A stretch of DNA of 64,000 bases from Strongylocentrotus purpuratus (Eukaryota > Echinodermata > Echinoidea > Camarodonta > Strongylocentrotidae), in the NCBI RefSeq assembly GCF_000002235.5, contig NW_022145609.1:39118630-39182629 (forward strand). The letters run 5' to 3'. Numbering within the stretch: the first letter of the stretch is position 1; each line of letters opens with the position of its first letter. The notes beneath the pieces were generated by a model. That model was not told the DNA's origin, ran no database searches, and saw only the letters and a program-made list of their open reading frames with translations. This document shows, in pieces, positions 20,765 to 33,200 of this stretch. Position numbers and translations under genes: made by a program.

Positions 20765-21911
20765 ATATTTGTATATTATTATACTCATGTTACTTTGGGG
20801 AGAGGAAGTAAAAAAAAAAAAAAAAAACATATTTTGAACATCGGTTATAGCCTGGGGGTAACCCCGAAATCTCTTTTGAAGTTTAATTTGTTTATTGTGC
20901 CAACCACGCACAACCCTACGTTCGGAGAAAATGCCCCTGGATTGGCACACGTCCCGGGACGATCTGCAAAAATCCCCGCTTTTTATTTCGAAATGATCAG
21001 AGGGGAAGGTACTCTTGCACTTTTTGATCTGGATGGGCAGACGTCCAGGGATGATTCGCAAAAATCCCTGATTTTTATTTCGAAATGATCAGAGGGGAAG
21101 GTACTCTTGCACTTTTTGATCTGGATGGGCGGACGTCCAGGGATGATTCGCAAAAATCCCTGATTTTATTTAGAAATGAATAGAGAGAAAGGTACTCTTG
21201 CACTTTTAGTGCTTCGACCCCAAAAAGAGATCCCGGTATTCACCTTCCTGTCATTTTGAATGTACCCTATTGTTGAGATGCACACAAATTAGTGAGCTTG
21301 TCATTATGAAAGTTAATCATTTAGTAAACGCTTTGATCAGACTAGATCGCGAAGAAATAAGAGGAGGTGGTGTCGCATTTTATGTCAACGAACATTCACA
21401 ATTGAAAATCTGAAGAGAAATATCATTAAAACAAATTGAACCATTATTTTTAGCAATCATTAATCGAAACAATAAAGTATAATCGTCGGATTAATTTATA
21501 GACCCCCTTATAGTCATACAAATTTATTTTGTGAAGATCTGGATAAATGCCTTCATACTCTTACCGGAGAAGGTAAACACTTATATTTAATTGGTGACTT
21601 TAATATTGACCTGTTATCCCATGGTAGCTACCATGATAAACTTATTCATATTACTTATTCTAATCGTTGTTATCCACATATAAATAAACCAACCAGAACT
21701 GATGGTCAATCTTCAACCCTTAAAGGTACTATGTCCCATTTGCAGGCCAAAAATTGAAAAGGTTAAATTCCAACGGCATTTTAAAGATAATATTTATTTA
21801 GAACTTCCCTAAAAAAGGGGGGGGGGGGCTTGAAAATGTCTTGAAGTGGGAAAATAACGACTATTAATTGTCGAATTGACTTAAGAGCTATAGAGCCAGT
21901 AAGTAATAGTC
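20765..21911. repeat. Truncated third unit (C) of the tandem array
   Basis: Repeats the first 1.15 kb of unit B (hairpin flank, 90-bp blocks, LINE-2 endonuclease fragment, start of the 810-bp element). Homology stops abruptly after AAGTAATAGTC at about 21911, inside the 810-bp element. The array ends there. Confidence 0.85.
21305..21720 (+). pseudogene. LINE-2 endonuclease fragment, unit C
   Basis: Third copy of the IYRPP/GDFNIDL fragment, with the same internal stop. The array ends shortly after it. Confidence 0.7.
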
Positions 21912-22110
21912 GATATAAAATTTCGAGGAATTAAAAAAAAAAAATCTAAATCTGTCTACCCCACGCACTTTTATTTGCTACAGGGTCGTTCAAAATAAAC
22001 TAGGTCAAATTGAAAAAAAGAAGACGAAAATTAAAGAATACAATTCTTTGCAAAGTTTATAGGATCTAGAGGGCACACCCTTCTATGCACCTTTTTCAAA
22101 CCCTATTGCT
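21911..22110. repeat. Right bracket of the tandem array
   Basis: Direct, diverged repeat of 868-1091. Shares TTTCGAGGAAT, CCCCACGCACT, CTACAGGGTC and AAATAAACTAGGTC. Also includes a half-site relative of the 60-bp palindrome. Confidence 0.6.
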
Positions 22111-23017
22111 GTACCTTATTATGGAAATGCAAGCATAACTTTAAACAAACTGGACTTTGTAATTCCTCATTTTTCCTGATCGAGGTGTCATATGAAAGGG
22201 CGGAAAATGAACTTTCAAGAAATGTGATTTTTCTCGTTAAAATTCCGATACCGTCCGCCAAATGACTTTTGGTACTCTCTCTTTAAATTGTTTTTAATCA
22301 CCCATGCGTGAAATATGCATTCATATGAGTTGCATCAAATTAAAGAGGATCTAAGCTTTACAAATATGGGTCATTTATTAAATATAATTTTGATTAAGTT
22401 ATGATAAAACATCGATAATTCTCGGTTTCGTGTTTTCTGGGGCGCACTGTAAATGAAATAAAATGGTGTTAGAAGGGAAGGATGTTACCAAGAATGGTCC
22501 GATAATTATGTTTCTTGTAATCTCAACAGCGCTCAGTGGCGTAGCGTAAATGAGGAGGGGTGGGGGTCGCCTTACTAGGAAAAAATGTTATGCGAATTAA
22601 CCAAGCTACTTATAATGGGGAGGATTTGATTTGCAGAAAAAAACGAAATCTTGCAGATAAGAAAATAAAATGAATGCTGGAAATAGAGAATTACAAAGAG
22701 CAATTGGAACATTTAGTGTCTTTAATTTCATGAGAAAAAAATACTAGTCTCAAATACATTGAAAAAATTGTGCTCCGCTCTTTTTGTGCTTCTTCTCTTT
22801 TCCTGTTTAACCTTGTGATCGGGTTTTTCTTTCAACTGTTTTTCATTTCTCACGTCTTTTGATTTCTGAAATATCCAATGCCCCCCCCCCCCCCCCCCCC
22901 CCTCTCTCCGTGCTTTTTCTTTCACCACGTTTAATCTCTTTATTCACTTTCTGTTTCCATCTCTGATTAATTCCTTTCAGAAATGTATAATGCCCCCTCC
23001 CTCTCTCTCGCTCTTTA

Positions 23018-23048
<31 letters not shown>

Positions 23049-23067
23049 TTATATCTCTCTCTCACTA

Positions 23068-23105
<38 letters not shown>

Positions 23106-23570
23106 ATTTAAAATGCCACACTTCTTCCTTTCATTTAGATCTTCCCCTCTCACAATAATAGATCACATTACATTTCCAGTTATGGACATCAACTTATTAC
23201 TGAATTTAAAATCAAACAATCTTGAGATATGATTTTATGTGCATCATCACACATATATAGATTTAATGAATTTTCATGTAATATAAAAAAAGATACAAAA
23301 TTACATTGAATAATGTAATACATTCAAAATCAAGACTGTCTTTATCTGCGGAAAATTGCTTATTCTTTTTTTATTCACAAAGATAGAAAGTTATCTCCAC
23401 AGATCATAGTTTTGTATTTATTCTTTTTGTACAAATAAGATGGGGTTAACTTGCTATTCAAATGAGTCGATTGATTAGCTAATATCAACACTCTTCATTT
23501 AAAGGCCATCTGTACTAGTTTGGCTAGGAGGATAAGACCTCCCTGCATGGTCAGGCGGCTATCTCACCAA
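22111..23570. other. Non-genic stretch with low-complexity runs
   Basis: Contains a hAT-like left end CAGTGGCGTAGCGTAAATG at about 22535 with no right end found, a C run at 22880-22902 and CT microsatellites at about 23000-23101. Open frames here are composition artefacts. No gene recognised. Confidence 0.5.
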
Positions 23571-23668
23571 CTCAGCTCTCAATTAACATAAGAAACTGGT
23601 CACCGATTAGCCATTGTTTTCTATATAGAGGGAGCAAGTAGCTACAAGTAGTACAGTGGGGCTTTAAG
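23571..23668 (+). repeat. Dispersed short repeat
   Basis: Inverted partner of 1418-1565 (TTAACATAA, TATAGAGGG, AGTAGTACAGTGGGGCTTTA). Confidence 0.5.
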
Positions 23669-25220
23669 ATTAATAAAATATTACATCATTTGGACTTACA
23701 ATAGAACCTGTTTCTAAAAAGCTAAAATATAGTGACAAGATTTTGCAAAAAATCTCAGAAATTATTTTCATCTGAAAATACAAATGTCAATCTTTCCAGA
23801 ATTCACCAAATCTTTGGTGAATACTTTCAATGAAACTTGTTAAAATGAAATCAATATTTTGTATGAGACCTTAGGTATATTCTCAAATTTCAGTTTAAAA
23901 TGCTTAAATCAATGTTGGAAGATTGGAACAAAAATTAAAAGGTGGAGAATCAATTTACCCCACCTTCCCCACTCCAACAATATAAGCTTTGAAAAGCCAA
24001 GAGCTTCAGTTTAAAAAAAAGCTCAGTACTAAAACATCGAGGAAAGCTCGCTTGTATAATAGAACCAATAAAAATTAATTTAAAAAATGTGCCACAAATG
24101 CAGAGATACTTGGGCACTGATACAACATTTCACTAATGAATAACCACAGATAAAGACAGTGTTGTGTATTCCTTAGGCTTTCATTGATGATAATTTTTGT
24201 AAACAAATAAGCTGATATATAAACATAATTTTCAATCATACAACTGAAGTTTATAGACAATCTCTGAGATAAAAAAACAAACAAGAAATATACGCAAACT
24301 TTCCATGATTATATAACACTCGCCTCGATACGGTCAGGTAATATACATGCACCATACTCAGAAAAGAGTCTGAATGCTACACATACAATAAGAAGCGCAG
24401 ATTCATCACTAAGGATGCCATTTTTCATCCTTTGATGATAGATAAAGCAGAAACAGTTGACAAAATTATAAATAAAAGGTAAGATAGATATAGAATGATG
24501 ACTGATGTGAATTGGCATATATAGTGTAACTCTCATATTCTAAGCTTTTCTCACAAATTCCTTCTTGGGTAATAAAGTTGTATTCTACATGTAAATACGA
24601 CCCTAATGATAAAATGATTGAATGAGACAGAACATGACCTAAAGTAAATTAAACAAATATGGTAATATGATGATTTCTAGCTTAGCATTATCAAACTTTT
24701 CTATTTGATTTTCTGAAAAAATATCGAAAAATGAGACATCTTACGTTTACATGGACATCTAAATGTAAGAACATGAAAACACAAACCTGTATCCCACACA
24801 ACAGATGGCTAAATCATAAATAATATTCAAATTTATGAAACGCTTTTTCCTGAGGATACAGAGTGCTGAATAGTATTTTTTTTCCTGGTTTTAGCCGAGC
24901 TACCATAAGTTAGCAATTACCTTTTGAATTATACAACTCACTCCCAGATCTTAATCAAATGATTGGTCATGCGCGGTCACGTGTGATTCATTTACTGAGC
25001 CTAGTGCAATATTTTCCAGTCCTATTGCATGCATTTTCAGTGCGCAGTAGTGCGCATAGAGGTTAGAGCGCTTAATACTGCGTGTGCATGGGCCTATTCT
25101 TGCGCAGCACTATGCGTAAATGGGTATAGAGGTAAGTCACTGCATTTACTATATCTATGTGTGCGCACTAAATTAAGCCTTATTAAACTTGAGATTTATT
25201 TGTCAGCCCAGGGACGTGAT
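23669..25220. other. Non-genic AT-rich stretch
   Basis: No open frame with recognisable motif. A CpG- and TGCGCA-rich patch at about 24970-25165 precedes the repeat that follows. I see nothing that supports a gene. Confidence 0.45.
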
Positions 25221-25224
25221 AGAG

Positions 25225-25965
25225 AAGGACTGGAATCAAGCCGCTCTCCTTTGACCCCATGCTCCAAGCCGCCGAAAAGTTATGCGCTAATCTGCAACTG
25301 TTGACCAGGTGGTGAGATAAAAGAGCGCATGAAATTTCAGGAGTTAGAATTCCTACATCAGAAAATGGTATCACTGCAACTGTTCGCTGTCCCTTCCAAT
25401 GATTTCTCATCCATTGTTGAATGTGTAAAGAGTAGAACAAGCGAACACAAACTTGTGTACTTTCATCCTTTTTTAAACTTGAAAAATACAAAAAACACGC
25501 GAAAACAGGCATTAGCAAACTTAATGTTATTGAAGATTGTAAATCATGGATCAAATAACGGGACATTAAAGCATGCACAAATTAGCGCATCATCCTAAAA
25601 TATTGAGTTTTTGACAGGATGTAATTTTTCTTTTACCAACTCTGGCACACAGATTAAAGGAAGGACGGAGTTCTAAATTTGAAAATTTGTTTGATGCACT
25701 ATTCCCAATAAAATCCCCATATAAAGTTTTTATTTACACTGAAATTTTGCCGGTAATTTAATATTTTGTAATAAATGTAAAACTGGTGCCTGGCTTCCGA
25801 AAGTCCCCGCAGTGGAAGCGCGGTTCGGAGCATGGAACTTCAAAGCCAAGTCGAATGTTACACATCCCATTGTTACGCTTTAGAACTCAAGAATGCGTTT
25901 GAATAAATTACAAGAGTTTCGCCTCCTTTTCTTTCACCTCCCTGGTCAGCCTAGCCATACTGTCG
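25225..25965. repeat. Dispersed 0.7-kb repeat, copy 1
   Basis: Matches 45005-45965 over its length (AATCAAGCCGC, CCCATGCTCCAAGCCGCCGA, AAAAGTTATGCGCTAATCTG, CCCCGCAGTGGAAGCG). The 45-kb copy has a 245-bp LINE tail inserted. The minus-strand frame 25183-25578 is not preserved in the other copy. Confidence 0.75.
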
Positions 25966-26032
25966 AAACAATCTTGAATGAATTCTTTTTAAATCAAATA
26001 ACAAGGATCTAGGAGTTTCGTTGTATAAAACA

Positions 26033-26193
26033 AATGATGCATGTTTTCATGAGTTCATTATACGATATATCCGCCCTCGTTGATGCTGTGTGTATCTATC
26101 GCGCTCAGCCTAACGGCTTCGTGAAATAGATACACACAGCCTCAATTCGAGTGCGGATAGATCGTATAATGAACTCATGTACATGCATCATTC
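26033..26193. repeat. Palindromic foldback element
   Basis: Two arms of about 65 nt: ATGATGCATG...GTGTGTATCTAT and ATAGATACACAC...CATGCATCAT. They pair with small bulges around a core of about 26 nt (GCTCAGCCTAACGGC). Structure typical of a foldback MITE. Confidence 0.75.
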
Positions 26194-27100
26194 GTATAAT
26201 ATATCATGAGCGGGCATTGTAGAAAGATAGAGCCTTAACGCTTCTTCAGATGTGAATGGCAACTACACCCAACAAAGATTATTCACTGAGCTTTGTGTTA
26301 TAAGATACAGTAATGTGAAACGAATAACACTTACGTCATAAAAATAATATTAAAAAAACAACGGTTTACAGTGTCATATCTGAAAGGGGCTTTAGTAAGC
26401 AGTTATCACTCAATGTGTTATAAGTCAAATATAAAAATAAGCACCATCTTTTCTTATAAACACGGAATGAATCAACGGTAGTACCTCAACAGCTGCAGCT
26501 TATAAAGCTTCAATAAAATCAAATGTGCACCATCTTCACAATAAATCCAGTACCTTTCTCTATGAAATACATAACTCATTTGCGATAATTGACCACATTG
26601 TGTGGTTTGCCATGTTTACAAGAAAACTAGAACGTCTGTTGACCTCAGAATCCTATCACAGAGTCATTAAAAAAATCCTATCCCTATCCTGGATGATTAG
26701 AGTACGAGAAGAGTTTCTTGAAGGTTAGACTCCCTCTAGTTTTGAAATTATACTCTAAGATCACTTGACTAGATGTAAAGTTCAATTAATCATCACAATG
26801 AAGATGAGTTTTTGCACTAGAAAATGGCAAAAAATCAACAAAAAAATTGGGTGGTTGAAGTGTTTAAAGGCCAATTAATTCGCATTGATATCCTACTTAT
26901 TATTAGTATCCTTGTCTGTAGACAAGGAACAAGTATTACCAAAAAAAGGCATTTCATGTTTTGTTTTTTATTTGTTTATTAACACGCCAATTTTGATAGT
27001 TTTTTTCACATTAAGACTGTATTAGATCTTTTCGTCAATTTTTGTGAGTTCCAAAATATTTGTTTTCTTAATTGAATTGAATACTTGTTCATTAGCTTTC
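26194..27100. other. Non-genic stretch
   Basis: AT-rich DNA. The frame at 26525-26728 has no motif or splice context. No repeat family recognised. Confidence 0.4.
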
Positions 27101-27104
27101 ACTA

Positions 27105-27310
27105 ATGTCCTTTGGCAAGACATTGATCTACATTTGCCACACTCCACCTAGGTGAAGTAAATGGGTACCTGGTAGGAATTTATTCCTTGAAATGCTAGAG
27201 CGCCGTATGGCAGCCGTGCTAAAGCCAGGGTAATAATCGGGAGCGCCAGGAGGGTCAAGTCTGACTGACATGAGCGCTATACAAGAACCCACTATTATTA
27301 TTATTATTTA
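27105..27310 (+). mobile_element. tRNA-derived SINE, plus orientation
   Basis: Contains the family core (AATGTCCTTTGGCAAGACAT, TGGGTACCTGGTAGGA, GAGCGCTATACAAGAACCCA) and ends in an (ATT)n tail. Other copies at 31.34, 37.04, 46.43 and 54.16 kb run the other way. The 54-kb copy retains the tRNA-like head. Confidence 0.7.
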
Positions 27311-28594
27311 TTTCTACAATCAATACAAGTATAAATGTAACCTATGAATGGGCAATAATACCTATCGGACAGATAATAATAATCATATCTCTAAAACCAG
27401 GAGGGATAAAACTTTCTTCCTTTTCTCCTTCCTTTGTTAAGGAAGGAGATCAGCACAAACCCTTGCCGTATCCATGGAAACACTTTCAAACTTTCAAACG
27501 ATGACAAATGAAATATAATCAAACATTCCCAAGTCTGGTGATATAATCTTTATGGTTAATGAGTTTTAAAAATGTAGAAAATCAGTGTTTTTGACTCATT
27601 CATCCACTGTGGAAACCGCATAAGTACCTAAATGTTGTAAAGATCAAATTCACCTTTTTTTTCAGATGAATGAAATTTACATTTTAAAACCTTAAAGGTC
27701 TTACAAAGTTTTGGGAAAAATGGGTTGATAAAGATTCTTAACAACTTTGGTATATTTGGATGCCCCTGTGGATGTATTAATAGCACTAGAATCTTTAGCC
27801 CCTAAAACACTTCTGCTTTCGAGAAAAATTGAATATAAAGATTTACCGGTGCTCCCGGTAAATTTTGATAAATTTCAAATAGCTCCTACGGCCGTACAAT
27901 GGTAGCTGCTGCGACCATGAAAATCTCAGAATATGTAGTTTTGGTATCTAATTTCCGATCGGGAATAGCTAATCGGTCGATTTTAGTCAAGAAACATTGT
28001 TTTATAGCTATCTTGACCTTGAGAGGGAGCTATACAACATAAAGTGTTTATTATTTACAATTTCATAACTTTAGAGTCGATCAGTGAAAATTGTAGGATC
28101 GCATATGCTTCCAATATGTTCATTTGAACCAAATTCATGACCCCATACCAAAACTTTGTATTACCTTTAAGCAGTGAAAGACATTAATTGATAAAAGAAT
28201 GCAGCATGAAAAATTCTGAACATAAATGAAACAAAGTTGTGTGGCTTGATATGATAAAGTACTTTCCATATTAACTGAACATCCTACTAACACAATGTAT
28301 AGTGCTTTGTCGTTACTTCAGCGGTTTCTGTATTAAAATTCATGAATCTTTGAAGCTGTCACATACCAGATGATTGATTCCTCTTGAAGTTCACATTTGT
28401 AACCAAAATTTACCAGAAATTCTTTCAACTTTGGTATTGATTCTTCATTCATGATTCATCTGAGAAGAAAACACAATTTATGCTGTAGATTTACTGTATT
28501 ACTGCTGCAAATTCGTTTGTCATTTAATATTCAGTGTTACAGACGTGAATAGCTTTTAACAGAGATTTCAATCTATTTCAATTTAAAATTTGAC
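27311..28594. other. Downstream intergenic stretch of the receptor gene
   Basis: AT-rich, with an imperfect AAGGAAGGAG inverted pair near 27420-27450 and no recognisable gene or known repeat. Confidence 0.4.
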
Positions 28595-28600
28595 TTTATT
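28595..28600 (-). terminator. Candidate polyadenylation signal of the MuSK-like gene
   Basis: Minus-strand AATAAA located 418 bases past the stop codon at 29018. It is the first canonical hexamer I find downstream, so the 3' UTR is probably about 0.4 kb. Confidence 0.45.
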
Positions 28601-29017
28601 CTCTGCATTCTTGATCTGATGCAAATTTGTAACAATTCCACATGCGCCTCGGTCACTTTGCTAAAACAACTTGAAACCAGCCAATATTGCCTTTTGTTTA
28701 TCAGTCTGGTGCTGGTGTGCTGCAGATGTGACTGGAGTAATAATAAGGATAAGGGGGTCATAAATGCTGCACACTTGGAAGTACCAATGAACAGAGCTTC
28801 AGTACTTCAGGATTCAAAAAGGAAAGATTCATGAGGGAGCCAAGATACATACCCAAAGATTATGTAAAACAGGTGTAATGGTCAAGTAATAGAAATAATT
28901 CCATCAAGATTTGGATGCACATACATTTATGATACTAAAAAAGGATTGAACCTTAATATTTATCTTGCTTCATGCCATCCTAAAGTTGTAAAAGTTTTTG
29001 AGAAGAGGACAAAGATT

Positions 29018-30228
29018 TCATTCAGACTGTGTCTCTTCCCCATTGGCTAGCCATTCACATTCCATGCTGGCAAGGGAGTCTTGGAGTTGTTTAAAGAAGG
29101 GTCTGTCTGCAGGGTTGGCCTGCCAGCATTCACCCATGATCTGGTGGACCTTCTGTGGGGTGTTCTCAAGGCTACTCAACCTGTAGCCTTGCCGCGTGTG
29201 CAGGAAGACGTCTTCGTGCGACAGATTCAGGTACGGCTGCTCCGCGTAGCTGAACAACTCCCAGAGGAGCACGCCAAACGACCACACGTCGGATGCGTAC
29301 GTAAACTGGTAATCCCATAATGCTTCTGGTGCAGTCCATCTGATTGGGATATGTTCCTCTTTGTGACCCACAAAACATTCTTTGTGACCAACATATCTGG
29401 CCAGCCCAAAGTCTGATATCTTAACGTCAGTTCTGCTGTTGATTAGACAGTTCCTTGTGGCAATATCTCTGTGCACGAACATCATTTCATTCAGGTAAGC
29501 CATGCCACAGGCAATCTGCTTTGCCATGTTGAGTTTTTCATACGTCTTCAGCCCGCTGCCTGGGCTGTTTGAAGTTCTAGAATTGGAGCGATGAGGGCTC
29601 CGGGAGTGGAGGTAGTCCTCCAAGTCTCCTTCTGACATGTACTCCAGCAGGAGACACAACGGCCTCCCTACAAAGCACACACCTAATAGTTTGACGATAT
29701 TCTGGTGGGAAAACCTTGCGATCATCTGCGCCTCGCGATTGAAATATTCCGTCACGACCTTATCAGCGGTCGCCTTCAGCATCTTGACAGCCACACTAGT
29801 CTCTGCTTCTCCCGCCACCAACTTTGGAGCGCTGGCCATGAAAACCCTCCCAAAGGCACCCTCCCCAATGTCCTTCTCATAGATGACGTTATTCCTGTTG
29901 TACTCTAGGTATGCCAACTGAGGATTGAAGCTGGTGTTGAAATTCTTGCCGTACATCAGGTTCTCCGTCAGATCCTTAAGATCAATGTTCTTGGGCAGTG
30001 GAAACTTGGAATTCCTGTAGTGTCGCACACCGTAGGCTATTGCGCTGACTCCTATCAACACGACGATGGAACTGGGGATTGTGATGACGAGGATGAGGAA
30101 GAGGTAGGGTTCCTGCTCAGATTCATCTACGGGCTTTCCTCCAACTCCAAAACCACTTGGTGTGCGTTTCGGTGGAGCAGATGTAGGAGGGCTTCTTGTA
30201 GTTGGTGATGTAAAAACTATCGGGGAAG
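29018..30228 (-). CDS. musk: MuSK-like exon 10: linker, TM helix and whole kinase
   Basis: 1,211 nt to the stop at 29018. Starts with a Pro/Thr/Ser linker, then YLFLILVITIPSSIVVLIGV as the membrane helix, a stop-transfer RHYRNSK, the juxtamembrane NLMY and LEYNRNN, and the complete kinase domain with catalytic Lys, Glu, HRD, DFG and APE. The activation segment reads GLARYVGHKECFVGHKEEHI, with G, C and F where MuSK has its three tyrosines. The tail ends EETQSE. Last-exon coding of the whole kinase is also seen in related receptor genes. Confidence 0.93.
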
Positions 30229-33200
30229 CTGTTGATAATAAAGTGAAATAATTGTTCAGTTAAAGTATGTAGGAAGTTTTGCAATATTCTCGAACATTTA
30301 TAAGAAACAAAAATGTATTCTATCATGGACGAAACTCAGAGCCCATTGTTTTAATTTAATAATAATTTTCATTTTCATACATATCTGGAGATATTATAAT
30401 CAAAAGGATGTCATGATGAGAAGTGCCAATCTACAATACAAGAAGTTAAATTCTTAAATATGGCTTGTTTTTAATAAGGACATTTGATTAATGCAGCACT
30501 GTGCTCAGTCAAACTGGGTAAAAATATAAAGAAAAGCAAAGAATTCAACCACTGCCTCTGTTCGTAACTCTAAAACATTTATACTAATTGTGCATTAAGG
30601 TATGAAAACTCACCTGTTGTAGGTAGGCTTGTGTCATCTGTAAAATAAAGACATTTAAGAATGATTTAGTAAATATATATTATATAAATAAATACATTCT
30701 TTATGTACAGTATCATTAAAGACGGTATGGGTTTCAATTGGTGCACATGGGTAGAAAATCCTGTATCAATCTTTTCACTGTTATAATAAAATTAAATTTG
30801 AATGCTATTCTCACAAGAAAATGTATGTAATATGAAAAATGGGAAATGAATTATCATACACCTCATAGATGTCACTGTAGTAGACCGGGAAGAAGGAGCT
30901 CTGTAGAAATCTTCCTTACTGAGTATTGATGAAGCAACAATAGCAATACAAATGATCTGGGTAAACACAAGTTTGGGACAGCTCAGCTAGCTCAGCATTA
31001 GTGCAGACTGGGCCTTCAGCGGCAATTAGCTTTTAAAAGTCTAGTTCAAGCTACTTATTGGCCCCAAAAAGGACTAGAATTTCACGTTTGTAGCATTTCA
31101 TCTCTTGAAAATTTCAACATAACCAATACAAGAGGTACTCATAGCTGCAATTAAAAAAGGAATTCAATTTACAATCAATTCAGCTCTCTTAGCTTACTTT
31201 AGCTTGACTTTCTGCTGAATCCAAAATTATTCATGAATTGCATTACTTTTACTCCTAAGAAATCATTTTTAATTTACAATGATTTCCCCCAAAACATGGT
31301 TGCCAAAGGGGGACTAATTTACTAAAGAAAACCTGTATGAATAATAATAATAATAATAATATTGGATTCTTATATAGCGTACGTATCGACCTTGCAAGGT
31401 CCTCAAGACGCTCCAACATTACCCGGCTATGCTAGGCTGCCGATTTCGACGCTCACAGCATTTTAAGGGATTCCTTCCTACCGGTACCCATTTAACACCT
31501 GGGTGAAAAGTGGCAAGTGTAGATCAATGTCTTGTCAAAGGACATTGGTGCCGTGGCGGGACTCGAATGTACTTACTGAGAGGCCATAACGATGTGCAAT
31601 CGTTCTCCGGTAGGTTCTCACATGAACTCAGGCCAAGACTGCGTATCTTATCAGGAAGAGGGTCAAGGAATCGGTTAACCAGCTGGGCCCACTCTGGACA
31701 CATGCTCTGAACAATCTCACAATCCTCCCTACAAACATCAACAACAAATCAAATAGAATTAGAATGGAAAAAACACCTTTTTTTAGAAGGAACCCTTATC
31801 AAATCCAGCATGAAAACTGAAATCATTTAAAATTCAACTTTCGTTAGTCAGAATGGAAAATAAAAATGCTACCTGTCCCTCCATCCCAAATAATAGGGCA
31901 TTAATTTCTCAAAATGCGTAACAGTAATGGTCATTGGAAAGCGCTAATTACTGGTCATTGGCAATTTCTAATGGCCTGCCAGATGACTGTCTAGATCTAC
32001 CTTTGTCACTCAAGTCTTGGTATACATGATTAGATTTGAGGTGAGATTGATTTATCTAATCACACAGATCTAGGATCACTTTTTTAAACCACTCATGCAC
32101 ATCACCTCTTTGGGCATTAGTATGAGCTATCCATGGTTGTTACCTTCCACATACACAAAACATTGTTGGCTATCACCGCAGATGACACACCCTTCGAAAG
32201 GTAACTTGGATATTATACAAATAATACACAGCAGTGAGGGCATTAGTAAGAATTACCCACACAAGGTACTTTTGAAACGGTCTAACATGCCCAAGGCGGT
32301 AGCTGAGGGTGTTTGGACTGTTTTTAAGGTACCGAGTGTGGGTAATTTTACTAATGCCCGAACAAAATGATGTGTATTATTTGTTTTATAAGATTATGTT
32401 TTATTTGTTTTATAAGATTATGTTTTATTTGTTTTATAAAATGATGTTTTATAACATGATTTTACTAATGCATACATGCCAACATTTGAAAATCAGAAAT
32501 CTGTACAAATTATGCTATTTTCAAAAAAAAGAGGAACAATCCTAACTCTCCTATTCAATACTACAGACAAATTTGTACAGGAAGAGGAACACCTGCATTA
32601 AAATGATAATTATCTTCTCCCAAAAAGAGGAATGTTCCTCTTTAATCTGAACGGTTGGCATGTATGCTAATGACCGGTCATTAGCATTGGATAATGACTG
32701 GTCATGATCCAAATTACGTGTTAGGCAAAATAAATGCCTGGTTACGTGTTTACTATCAACCAATCATTCGACTAGGATCCATGTCATCATCTCATAATAC
32801 TTACTAACTACCCAATTGTAAGGCTCGAAAGGTTTGCATGCATGAAATGTTCGGGAATTTGCAAGTGGTTTAAAATTAGGGAAAGTTTCATGCCAGAAAA
32901 ATACCTGAATCCCTACTGATAGAACAATACTGTTTTCTTTCCTTGCTGTGAAAATTGCTGTCAAGAAAAAAATATCATGTTGTAAAAGATTCTGGTTCAC
33001 AGTATTGTTGAGGTCACTTACTTGCAGATTTTTTGTCCCCTTGGCTTCTGGCCTACCACTTGACACTTGGGATGCGTCGCGTGGCACAGCAGCTCCCTGA
33101 TTCCAGCCTGACAGTCTTCTGGCATACTCGTCATGGTCTTACTCGACAGGATCTCAGACAGCTTGTTGTCAAGGGCGAGAGGCTCGTCCCCGTGACCGTT

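Noticed and set aside
2727..21911. Array as a pure assembly duplication
   Set aside because: Units differ by substitutions, small indels and two separate private transposon insertions with their own target duplications.
25183..25578. 131-codon frame on the minus strand
   Set aside because: Lies in a dispersed repeat; the sister copy at 45 kb does not keep the frame.
30123..30326. Minus-strand frame beginning MIEYIFVSYK across the exon 10 acceptor
   Set aside because: It is in the wrong frame for the kinase exon and runs through the intron.
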